A DNA stretch of 17,168 nucleotides from Anaerolineaceae bacterium. GTDB lineage: Bacteria; Chloroflexota; Anaerolineae; Anaerolineales; Anaerolineaceae. Made by a program: the position numbers and the translations under genes. The notes under the pieces are model-generated. The model had not been told where the DNA came from, did no database searches, and was given only the letters and a program-made list of their open reading frames with translations. This document shows positions 1-5,904 of this stretch, one piece after another. Every line of letters starts with the position of its first letter. Position 1 is the first letter of the stretch. The stretch covers positions 1 to 17,168 of the forward strand of contig DPKV01000157.1 of assembly GCA_003542325.1 (NCBI GenBank), in the 5' to 3' direction.

Positions 1-71
1 TTGCCGTCCATGATAATGGCGATGTGTTCGGGAATGACGTCGCATAAAGGTTGAGTGGGTTTAGATGGCAT
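1..71 (-). CDS. uppS: Undecaprenyl diphosphate synthase, N-terminal fragment (cut by window edge)
   Basis: Only the first 23 codons are inside the window. The ATG is at 69-71 on the minus strand, 6 nt after the frr stop codon. The translation begins MPSKPTQPL and contains PEHIAIIMDG. This is the N-terminal hallmark of cis-prenyltransferases (HIAIIMDGNGRW), and its Asp is the residue that handles the diphosphate and Mg2+ of the allylic substrate. The enzyme elongates farnesyl diphosphate with isopentenyl units to make the C55 carrier lipid for peptidoglycan and surface glycans. The frr-uppS order is common in bacteria. The short spacing argues for one transcript and probably coupled translation. 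The rest of the protein cannot be judged. Confidence 0.9.
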   Translation of the reverse strand, partial: MPSKPTQPLCDVIPEHIAIIMDG

Positions 72-77
72 GGGTTA

Positions 78-635
78 TCAGACTTCCATGATCTCTTTCT
101 CTTTTTGTTCACCGATCTCATCTACTTTTTTGGTTAACTTGTCGGTCAGGTCCTGCAGTTCTTTTTCACCGCGCTCCTGGTCGTCTTCGGAGATCAGGCC
201 TTCTTTTTCAAAATCGCGAAGGTCCTTGATCAGGTCTCGCCGAACGTTTCTGATCCTTACCCGAGTCTCTTCCATGCGGTTATGCACGATACGCACGAGT
301 TCTTTGCGGCGGTCTTCTGTGAGCTGAGGTAGATTCAGCCGGATCACTTTGCCGTCATTATTGGGAGTCAGTCCCAGGTCGGAGACGAGGATTGCCCGTT
401 CAATATCCTTCAGAGAGGCCGGGTCGAAGGGGCGAATCAGGAGTTGCCGCGGCTCGGGAACGCTGATGGAGGCTAATTGGATCATGGACGTGTTGGTTCC
501 GTAATACTCAACACTCAGGCGTTCAACCAATGCAGGGGATGCCCGTCCGGTGCGGATGGCGGAAAAATCTTCTTCGAGTGAGTCCAGGGCGGCTTGCATT
601 CGTTCCGCCGCTTCACGCAGAATATCTTTGATCAC
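78..635 (-). CDS. frr: Ribosome recycling factor
   Basis: The 185-residue product matches the usual RRF length. It has the characteristic sequence throughout: the N-terminal helix with IRTGRASPALVE at about residues 27-38, the domain-II stretch around YYGTNT and ISVPEPR, then PFD and the long helical C-terminal half (LTEDRRKEL, RNVRRD). RRF acts with EF-G to split post-termination ribosomes. The start is GTG at 633-635, chosen because a strong AAGGAGGT Shine-Dalgarno at 641-648 sits 5 nt upstream. It is followed after 6 nt by uppS. The upstream neighbour is a small heme lipoprotein rather than the usual pyrH, and a structured, U-run-terminated element lies between them, so frr may have its own promoter in 636-690, although no good one was seen. 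Confidence 0.97.
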   Translation of the reverse strand: MIKDILREAAERMQAALDSLEEDFSAIRTGRASPALVERLSVEYYGTNTSMIQLASISVPEPRQLLIRPFDPASLKDIERAILVSDLGLTPNNDGKVIRLNLPQLTEDRRKELVRIVHNRMEETRVRIRNVRRDLIKDLRDFEKEGLISEDDQERGEKELQDLTDKLTKKVDEIGEQKEKEIMEV

Positions 636-685
636 GTTCTACCTCCTTGGGTCTGAGTTTTTAGTGCAGGTTTTAAGCATACAAT

Positions 686-769
686 AAAAACCCCATCCCG
701 TCCATCTCTTGTTGACCCCGGCTGCCGAATTTTCTGCCGAGGTGGTTCAAGATCCGTTGAAGGATGGGA
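686..769 (-). terminator. Structured element (three-way junction plus U-run) between heme lipoprotein gene and frr
   Basis: On the minus strand this 84-nt stretch can form an outer helix pairing 762-769 with 691-698 (8 pairs, one G-U). It encloses a 5-bp hairpin (757-761 with 746-750, 6-nt loop) and a 7-bp hairpin (736-742 with 716-722, one G-U). The outer helix is followed at once by five U residues (686-690) and then AUU. The short hairpin abuts the outer helix, as in a coaxially stacked three-way junction. It begins 17 nt after the lipoprotein stop codon. The simplest reading is a transcription terminator for that gene. A regulatory leader for frr is possible but unproven. Confidence 0.45.
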
Positions 770-786
770 TTGGAAAACTTCAGGAT

Positions 787-1071
787 TTAGTTGCCGGAGA
801 CAAGCCAATCAATCATAATTGTCGTTTCTGTCTCGTCGACATCTGCGCCTTTGGCGATCATGTCTTCAAAAACAGATAACCACTGTTCCCGGGTCAGAGT
901 TTCCGAATAAACTTTACTGGCAGAGTGACAAGTACTGCAGCGTTCATCAATCAGGATTTCCGCTTCCGATTTATCAGCAGCCGGCGTGTCTGTTGCAGCC
1001 TGTGTGCAGGCTGCCAGGATCCCAACGGCTAATATTACCAACAGTGCTGTCCAGAAGAATTGATGTTTCAT
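787..1071 (-). CDS. Small c-type heme lipoprotein
   Basis: This is a 94-residue protein. A short N-terminal hydrophobic signal ends in the lipobox ILAAC, with the lipidated Cys at 22, and a low-complexity Thr/Ala linker follows. One CSTCH heme c attachment motif lies at residues 45-49. The mature part is only about 73 residues, small for a cytochrome c. The stretch after the motif resembles heme domains found in amine dehydrogenase-type and other single-heme proteins. A distal Met ligand could be M71 or M84; this is not certain. It is expected to be anchored on the outer face of the membrane and to carry electrons, with partner unknown. The start is supported by AAGGAGGT a few nt upstream. 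A TATAAT-like hexamer at 1125-1130 might be its -10, but no good -35 was found, so read-through from the zinc operon 110 nt upstream is possible. Confidence 0.8.
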   Translation of the reverse strand: MKHQFFWTALLVILAVGILAACTQAATDTPAADKSEAEILIDERCSTCHSASKVYSETLTREQWLSVFEDMIAKGADVDETETTIMIDWLVSGN

Positions 1072-1181
1072 TTGGACCTCCTTTTTACACCTTATAAACC
1101 GAGGCTGAATGTCATCTGATCCTTATTATAATCTGAGATTTGAATTGGCACTGATGAGCTGTAATGAAGGGAGATCAGAGG

Positions 1182-1997
1182 TTATTCCGGGCAACGCTTG
1201 CACAACCGGCGGACGAGAAGCGAAATCAGGTATGCGGTTCCGGATACAAGAATGATTGTGGCTCCGGAGGTCAGATTGAAGAAATATGAGAGGATTAATC
1301 CGCCGGTGGTGAAGACCAGGCTTAACCCAGTCGCCAGCCACATGATCTTACCCATGTGTTTCAGGAACATGGCGCCGATGGCAGCCGGGACCGTCAGGAG
1401 GGCAATGATCATAATCAGCCCGACGACCCGCATGAGCATCACCACGGACAGACCGATCATGGTGATTAAAATGATGTACAGTAGATCCACAGGTAAATTC
1501 CGGGCCCGGGCGAAGGTTTCGTCAAAGGACGTCGCCTGAAATTCCTTGAAGAACAGCGCAACAACAACCACCACAATCACATCCACGATCAACATCAACC
1601 AGAGATCGGTTGAGGTGACTGCGAGAATACTGCCAAAAAGGTAACTCATCAGGTCGGCTTTATACCCGGGAGTGAGGTCGGCAAAAATGATACCGATTGC
1701 CATCCCGATGGCCCACATCACGCCGATCAGGGTGTCCGGCCGCTGGCGGGTTTTGCGTTGGATATAACCCATCAGCAGGGAAGCTGCCAGGCTAAAGGTG
1801 ATTGCACCAAGAATGGGATTGACGCCAAGGTAGAACGCCAACCCAACACCGCCGTATGCGGTGTGAGCCACGCCGCCAGAGATGAAGACCATCCTTTTGA
1901 GGACAACCAGGGTGCCGATCACGCCGCAGGCCAGGCTGACCAGGACACCGGCCAGCAAAGCATTGCGCATGAAACCGTAACTGAGCATTTCGATCAT
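1182..1997 (-). CDS. znuB: Zinc/manganese-type ABC transporter permease
   Basis: The 271-residue polytopic protein belongs to the ABC-3 (ZnuB/TroC/MntB) family. Hydrophobic segments run along the whole length, about eight of them. Near residues 39-53 it has the conserved ISGGVAHTAYGGVGL stretch, corresponding to the family's S-x3-H-x4-G signature. Later conserved stretches such as the AxxVxxVG and LLxxPA-type region (VVGLIMIIALLTVPAA) are also present. It forms the membrane channel through which the metal delivered by the lipoprotein passes. The ATG at 1995-1997 lies only 3 nt after the znuC stop, so the genes are cotranscribed. No convincing terminator was seen after its stop codon. Metal identity (Zn versus Mn) comes from the binding protein and the linked Fur-family gene, not from this protein. 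Confidence 0.92.
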   Translation of the reverse strand: MIEMLSYGFMRNALLAGVLVSLACGVIGTLVVLKRMVFISGGVAHTAYGGVGLAFYLGVNPILGAITFSLAASLLMGYIQRKTRQRPDTLIGVMWAIGMAIGIIFADLTPGYKADLMSYLFGSILAVTSTDLWLMLIVDVIVVVVVALFFKEFQATSFDETFARARNLPVDLLYIILITMIGLSVVMLMRVVGLIMIIALLTVPAAIGAMFLKHMGKIMWLATGLSLVFTTGGLILSYFFNLTSGATIILVSGTAYLISLLVRRLCKRCPE

Positions 1998-2000
1998 CGG

Positions 2001-2795
2001 CTACCGTCCCTCGTGTTCGGCCAATACCCGGTGGGGGAGACCGTGCGCAATCAGGTCAACCGGGCAGTTGTAACCGGTTTTCAACATTTCCGCAGTCACT
2101 TGCTTCTCCCCGTGATAATGCAGGGTGCGGTTCAGGCAGCCGATGGTTTTAACGTAACTGGAAATAACGTTCAGGTCATGGGAGACCAGCAGGATGGTGA
2201 CTCCAAGTTCGTTGATCTTGTGGAGCAGGTCGTAGATATGTGTCCGGGCTTCAACATCCACACTGATGGTTGGTTCATCCAGTAAAAGGAGTTCCGGTTC
2301 CCCGGCCAGGGCACGGGCGATATAGACCCGTTGCCGCTGGCCGCCGGAAAGCTCGCTGAGCGCCCGATCTTTTTGATCACCCAGCTCCACCCAGTCCAAG
2401 CGTTCATTCACAATGGCATCATCATGGGCGGTATAGGGTTTGAAGAGACGAGCCGGTCCAAGCCGGCCCATTCGCACGACATCCCGAACGCTGATGGGGA
2501 AATCCGAATCGTATACGGTGAACTGGGGGACATACCCGATATATCTCCGAGCCTGCTGGGGCGATTCACCCATCACCCGGACCGTACCCTTTTTTGGGGG
2601 CAGCAGGCCGAGGATGACCTTCAATAAGGTGGTCTTGCCGCCGCCGTTGGGTCCGATCAGGCCGATGAAGTCTTCCCGTTCGATGTTCAGGTTAATGTCA
2701 TCCAGGATGGTTTCACCATCATAACCTGCATTGAGTTGGGTAATTTCGACCAGCGGCCCGGAGAATCGTTTTTCGTTTGACAAACTTTGCCTCAT
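2001..2795 (-). CDS. znuC: Zinc/manganese-type ABC transporter ATPase
   Basis: The 264-residue ATP-binding subunit carries all the expected motifs in order. These are Walker A GPNGGGKTT (around residue 50), a Q-loop (YVPQF), the ABC signature LSGGQRQR, Walker B LLLLDEPT and the H-loop LLVSHD. It powers metal uptake with the ZnuB-like permease encoded next. The ATG at 2793-2795 is preceded by AAAGGA with 5-nt spacing, and the gene begins 41 nt after the end of the binding-protein gene. Length and motif spacing are ordinary for the family, and nothing appears degenerate. Confidence 0.94.
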   Translation of the reverse strand: MRQSLSNEKRFSGPLVEITQLNAGYDGETILDDINLNIEREDFIGLIGPNGGGKTTLLKVILGLLPPKKGTVRVMGESPQQARRYIGYVPQFTVYDSDFPISVRDVVRMGRLGPARLFKPYTAHDDAIVNERLDWVELGDQKDRALSELSGGQRQRVYIARALAGEPELLLLDEPTISVDVEARTHIYDLLHKINELGVTILLVSHDLNVISSYVKTIGCLNRTLHYHGEKQVTAEMLKTGYNCPVDLIAHGLPHRVLAEHEGR

Positions 2796-2836
2796 TTTTT
2801 CCTTTGATGAGAAATGTTAATTATACTCTTGCAAAC

Positions 2837-3769
2837 CTAGGGTGCGAGGATCGCTGCAAAAGCTTGAGCGACGGATTGCAGGTTCGATAACCAATCTTCA
2901 GCAAGGGGATCAATGAAGGCGATCTCCCCATCGATTTCCTGGGCAATCGCCTGGGCATCTTCGGTGCTGAAAGATGGCTGGACGAAAATGACCTTGATAT
3001 TGTGCTCACGAGCGGTGTCCACAAAGCCAGCCAATTCACTGGCACTGGGATCCTGTCCCTCAATCTGTACAGCGATTTGCTCCAGACCGTAGTCGTGGGC
3101 AAAATAACCCCAGGCTGGATGGAAGACCATGAAGGTCCTTTGATCAATATTGGATAGGGTCTCTTTAATGTCTGCATCCAACTGGTCAATATCGGCAATC
3201 AGGCTTTCGGCGTTAGCCTGGTAGGCGTCAGCGTGCGATGGATCAAGGTCGCTCAGTGCCTCCAAAACATTGGCAGCAATCACTTTACCATTCGCCGGAG
3301 ACAACCAGACATGCGGGTCAAGCCCTTCCTCCTGTTCTTCCTCGCCCTCGTGTTCCTCTTCGGTTTCCCCTTCGTGTTCATGTTCTTCCGTCATCGCAAT
3401 TCGGATTATTCCCTCGCTGCTGTCAACAACCGGCAAGTCCGGGTTGATTTCCTCAAAACGGGGAAGCCAAACGTCTTCGTATTCCACACCAATACTGAAG
3501 AAGACGTCAGAATCGGACAGCGCTTTCATTTGGTCGGCAGTCGGTTCGTACGTATGGGGTGATGCACCCGGAGCGACCATGATGTTCACCGCAACAAAAT
3601 CTCCACCGATCCGCTCGACGAAGTATGCCAGGGGCACGATGCTGACGGTGACCTGGTTTTTTTTTATATCGGTCGTCTCTGCGGGGGTTGCCGTCTGACA
3701 GGCGGCCAGCGCGATGACCAGGATGGACAGCATTGTGACCATTTTGATTGTATTGAATTTCCTATGCAT
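2837..3769 (-). CDS. znuA: Zinc ABC transporter substrate-binding lipoprotein
   Basis: The 310-residue protein of the cluster A-I metal-binding family has a lipoprotein signal ending LAAC (Cys24). Likely metal ligands sit in the expected contexts: H72 in ASPHTYEP, H153 in LDPHVW, H217 in FHPAWGYF and D287 in FIDPL. A His/Glu-rich low-complexity loop at about 129-148 precedes H153. Such loops are typical of zinc-specific members, which favours zinc over manganese. The open frame extends 23 codons further upstream, but the internal ATG at 3767-3769 is the real start. It has a GGAAAGGA purine block just upstream and is followed directly by a classical signal peptide, whereas the extension is inside the upstream repressor gene. 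The start overlaps the end of that gene by 8 nt, which suggests translational coupling. Confidence 0.93.
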   Translation of the reverse strand: MHRKFNTIKMVTMLSILVIALAACQTATPAETTDIKKNQVTVSIVPLAYFVERIGGDFVAVNIMVAPGASPHTYEPTADQMKALSDSDVFFSIGVEYEDVWLPRFEEINPDLPVVDSSEGIIRIAMTEEHEHEGETEEEHEGEEEQEEGLDPHVWLSPANGKVIAANVLEALSDLDPSHADAYQANAESLIADIDQLDADIKETLSNIDQRTFMVFHPAWGYFAHDYGLEQIAVQIEGQDPSASELAGFVDTAREHNIKVIFVQPSFSTEDAQAIAQEIDGEIAFIDPLAEDWLSNLQSVAQAFAAILAP

Positions 3770-4193
3770 GGTTTTCCTTTCCTTTTTGACATTCGGGGCA
3801 AAGCCCAAAGAGCTGTAAAAGGTGCCCCTCAACTTCAAAACCCGTTTCCTGCTGGATCCGATTCAACAATCCGGAAAGGTCGTCTCCACCGGTGAATTCG
3901 ACCGCCTTTTCACATTCGCGGCATACGAGGTGATGATGGTGCCCGGGGGAAGCCAAAACATAGCCATGGCAATCCTCCCGACCGTGTACCCGGCGGATCA
4001 GTGAAAATTCATCGAGCAGTTCCAGTGTCCGATAGACAGAAACCAGGCCGATATCCTCGTTTTTTTCCAGAGACCGTTGATAGATGCTCTGCGGAGAGAG
4101 GGGGATAGTTGCCTCCTCAAGAATGGACATCACCACTTGCCTGGCATGAGTATGCCGCAGACCTGCCTGGTTCAGTTTCTTTTGAAGATTCAT
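3762..4193 (-). CDS. zur: Fur-family metalloregulator, probably zinc-sensing (Zur)
   Basis: The 143-residue Fur-family repressor has an N-terminal winged helix (about residues 1-75, including IGLVSVYRTLELL, the recognition-helix region). A C-terminal metal/dimer domain follows, with GHHHH at 84-88, CREC at 91-94 and CPEC at 132-135. The two CxxC pairs are the structural zinc site. As first gene of an operon with a zinc-type ABC importer it is most likely Zur, inferred from context. The start at 4191-4193 is preferred over the ATG two codons upstream (4197-4199), because AAGGA sits 6 nt from the former and only about 1 nt from the latter. Its promoter region carries a large perfect inverted repeat, consistent with autoregulation of the whole operon. 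A PerR or Fur role cannot be excluded from sequence alone. Confidence 0.88.
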   Translation of the reverse strand: MNLQKKLNQAGLRHTHARQVVMSILEEATIPLSPQSIYQRSLEKNEDIGLVSVYRTLELLDEFSLIRRVHGREDCHGYVLASPGHHHHLVCRECEKAVEFTGGDDLSGLLNRIQQETGFEVEGHLLQLFGLCPECQKGKENHA

Positions 4194-4197
4194 GGAC

Positions 4198-4230
4198 ATT
4201 CCTTATTGAAAAATATTATCAATAAGGAAT
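4198..4230 (-). promoter_or_regulatory. Fur/Zur-type operator over the zinc operon start
   Basis: A perfect inverted repeat has 12-bp arms (ATTCCTTATTGA and its complement) around a 9-bp AT-only spacer. The central 15 bp, TGAAAAATATTATCA, match the classical 7-1-7 Fur box TGATAATnATTATCA at 12 of 14 defined positions. The repeat begins inside the -10 hexamer and runs through the expected transcription start to the Shine-Dalgarno of the repressor gene. Bound repressor would therefore block initiation directly. Confidence 0.85.
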
Positions 4231-4256
4231 ATACCAGAGCGCAAAATGAATGTCAA
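4228..4256 (-). promoter_or_regulatory. Promoter of the zur-znuACB operon
   Basis: On the minus strand a perfect -35 TTGACA (4251-4256) and a -10 TATATT (4228-4233) are separated by exactly 17 bp. The expected start point, about 4221, falls within the 33-bp inverted repeat and gives a leader of about 25 to 30 nt to the ATG at 4193. Confidence 0.85.
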
Positions 4257-4290
4257 GGGAATGGAGATTAGATAAGAATCCATTAATTGA

Positions 4291-4530
4291 GCCTTCCCCT
4301 TGAGGGGAAGGCGGTGCGCAGCACCGGATGAGGTGCCAAGTCATTGTTTTGAGGTCGTTTTCCTAATTAAGGAAGATATGCATCAACCAAGTCTTTTTAT
4401 TCGTGATGCTTTTAACAAAATGCAACTGTTTTTATTAAAAAATGAGTTTTTGTAAATATTAATGACTACTACGATTAATTATCCACCTCATCAGTCTGCT
4501 TCGCAGACAGCTTCCCCTCAAGGGGAAGCC
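4291..4530. repeat. MITE-like element with paired-hairpin terminal inverted repeats
   Basis: A left end (4291-4335) and a right end (4484-4530, inverted) share the layout hairpin 1, hairpin 2, GATGAGGTG. Hairpin 1 contains CTTCCCCTTGAGGGGAAG in both. Hairpin 2 is GGTGC-GCA-GCACC at the left and GTCTGC-GAA-GCAGAC at the right. The 148-bp interior is AT-rich and has no convincing gene; its longest open stretch is about 25 codons. The architecture is that of a non-autonomous mobile or hairpin-recognised repeat. No clear target duplication abuts the ends. It fills most of the gene-free 4257-4757 region; the rest holds a terminator (4627-4664) and a small 7-bp hairpin (4695-4722). Confidence 0.75.
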
Positions 4531-4626
4531 TTGCTCATTCGCATCATCACATTAATACGCAACATTCAAAAAAACGATCAATTAAAACCGAATTCCTGAT
4601 TGCCTAAACCTCTAGTACCTGCCATT

Positions 4627-4664
4627 AAAAAACGAACACCCCCGGCCGGCGTAAACCAGGGGTG
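4627..4664 (-). terminator. Intrinsic terminator after the nucleotidyltransferase gene
   Basis: On the minus strand, CACCCCTGG (4656-4664) pairs with CCGGGGGTG (4637-4645), with one G-U, across a 10-nt loop. UUCG and a run of six U (4627-4632) follow. It lies about 95 nt beyond the stop codon of the nucleotidyltransferase gene and also separates that gene from the repeat element. Confidence 0.75.
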
Positions 4665-4757
4665 AGAGGAAAATTCAGATTTAGGTGTTTTAATCACGAA
4701 TCCAGTATAACATAAATTCGTGTGCTTCCACAATCGCTCGCGAAAAATTTTAAGGAA

Positions 4758-5600
4758 TCAATTTTGAGGATCAGCGATCAACCTGTTCATGAGCAAGTCA
4801 AATTTTGTTTCCTGATCCTGGGGATATTCGAACGCTATTTCAACGGCGGTCGCCTTTGCTATCTGGGTGAATAAGCGGATCGTCTCTTTCAGGGCGCGCC
4901 AGCTATCCGCTCGATCAAAGTGACCAAAGGTGTTCCTTAGAGCGGAGTAGGTGTTGGTATTTACCCAGGTAATGATCTGGTCGCCTTCCATGGTGGTAAA
5001 CCCCTTCTGCCCCTCGCAGAGAGCGGCATACCACCCCAGCATTTGCAGCAATTCCTGTTTTGCCTGCCAATCATAGTGTTTGGCCCGCCAGAGGTCTTCC
5101 CGCCAGATGCATTTCATCGTGAAATAGACTTTTAACCAGAACCTTGTCAGACAGGCCTGGAAAGCATCGGGCGTTGGCTGACCGGGCGTACCGATATCCT
5201 GAACGGGTTTTGGAAAGAGAGCGGTTTGACCGTCTTTATCGACCAGGACTTTGTACTGGGGCAGGTAATAGGGCGGGAGGTCCTCCTGGATTGCCGCCAA
5301 CGTTGCCAGCGGCTGAATGAAAAGCGCAAGCAGAAGGCCGTCTTCAAAAATCCCCCGCCAGATGACCAGGTCCTCTTCGTAATCAATATGGGTCAGCAAG
5401 GGTTTTTCCAACACATCCAGCCATCCTGCTTTTTCAACCAGGGAATCCGGATCCCGAACAAAGAGATCCAGGTCAATACCCGCCATTTGGTCTGTCTCTC
5501 CGCTTTGCGCCCGGGACCCGATCAGAATAACGCAGCGGACGTTGTCTTCCCGGGTAAACCACTTGATGCAGGATTCGAGAAGTCTATTGGAGCGATCCAT
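4758..5600 (-). CDS. ANT(6)/AadK-like aminoglycoside 6-adenylyltransferase family protein
   Basis: The 280-residue protein has the nucleotidyltransferase fold motif GSR (residues 28-30) followed by the paired acidic metal ligands D43 and D45 in IDLDLF. This is as in streptomycin adenylyltransferases (length about 285-300). The C-terminal half also fits that family, for example KVYFTMKCIWREDLWRAKHYDWQ. Family members transfer AMP from ATP to the 6-hydroxyl of streptomycin, but many chromosomal homologues have unknown substrates, so resistance is not demonstrated here. The gene stands alone between tRNA-Asn and a repeat element, with its own terminator. A weak Shine-Dalgarno (AGTAGGT) precedes the ATG. 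A TATATA/TATAGT-rich segment at about 5622-5634 may hold the -10. Confidence 0.82.
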   Translation of the reverse strand: MDRSNRLLESCIKWFTREDNVRCVILIGSRAQSGETDQMAGIDLDLFVRDPDSLVEKAGWLDVLEKPLLTHIDYEEDLVIWRGIFEDGLLLALFIQPLATLAAIQEDLPPYYLPQYKVLVDKDGQTALFPKPVQDIGTPGQPTPDAFQACLTRFWLKVYFTMKCIWREDLWRAKHYDWQAKQELLQMLGWYAALCEGQKGFTTMEGDQIITWVNTNTYSALRNTFGHFDRADSWRALKETIRLFTQIAKATAVEIAFEYPQDQETKFDLLMNRLIADPQN

Positions 5601-5769
5601 ACAAACCTACTTTCCCTTGGTTAATACTATATATTAAAACGAAAGGGTTTGGGAATAGGATATTTGGATTATCAGTCTTTTGACTGAAACAACGGATTGA
5701 AAAATTGCAGATGGAGAAAATCTGAGGAAAAATAATACTGATGGGATTTGTTGAAGTTTAAATAAAAAA

Positions 5770-5842
5770 CTCCTCGACCAGGACTCGAACCTGGAACCTA
5801 ACGGTTAACAGCCGCTCGCTCTGCCAATTGAGCTATCGAGGA
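5770..5842 (-). tRNA. tRNA-Asn (anticodon GTT)
   Basis: A complete 73-nt cloverleaf is present. It has a 7-bp acceptor stem TCCTCGA/TCGAGGA, D-stem GCTC/GAGC, anticodon stem AGCGG/CCGTT with loop CTGTTAA (anticodon GTT), variable loop AGGTT, T-stem CCAGG/CCTGG with loop TTCGAGT, and discriminator G. The 3' CCA is not encoded. Six T residues (5764-5769) directly follow the discriminator, so the terminal helices plus U-run could serve in termination and CCA must be added by the nucleotidyltransferase enzyme. Confidence 0.97.
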
Positions 5843-5853
5843 ATGCGTACGAT

Positions 5854-5882
5854 ATTATACGAAAAAGGGTGTCAAGTGTCAA
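5854..5882 (-). promoter_or_regulatory. Consensus promoter of tRNA-Asn
   Basis: On the minus strand TTGACA (5877-5882), a 17-bp spacer and TATAAT (5854-5859) form a fully consensus sigma70-type promoter. The -10 ends 11 nt before the tRNA 5' end. The TTGACAC unit is repeated in tandem (TTGACACTTGACAC); only the upstream copy is correctly spaced. Confidence 0.88.
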
Positions 5883-5904
5883 GCAGGAGTATCCACGATG
5901 CGGC

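Noticed and set aside
1125..1130. TATAAT as a firm promoter for the heme lipoprotein gene
   Set aside because: No acceptable -35 at 16-18 bp; kept only as a possibility in the gene entry.
3770..3838. N-terminal extension of the zinc-binding lipoprotein frame
   Set aside because: The added 23 codons lie wholly inside the upstream repressor gene and would push the signal peptide inward; the internal ATG has a good ribosome-binding site.
4077..4271. Plus-strand open frame over the zinc operon promoter
   Set aside because: It is antisense to the repressor gene and its operator, with no ribosome-binding site or recognisable protein features.
4378..4455. Short open frame of about 25 codons inside the repeat element
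   Set aside because: It is AT-rich, has no ribosome-binding site and no recognisable product, and lies within an apparently non-coding repeat interior.
4281..4556. CATTAAT at 4281-4287 and 4550-4556 as a target-site duplication of the repeat element
   Set aside because: The copies do not abut the hairpin ends (3 and 19 nt away), and a 7-mer in AT-rich DNA is easily chance.
4695..4722. 7-bp hairpin CACGAAT/ATTCGTG
   Set aside because: The loop is 14 nt, there is no adequate U-run on either strand, and it lies between a gene and its better terminator; no role assigned.
5660..5676. TGATAAT half-site upstream of the nucleotidyltransferase gene as a second Zur box
   Set aside because: Only one half matches; the other half of the 7-1-7 box is absent.
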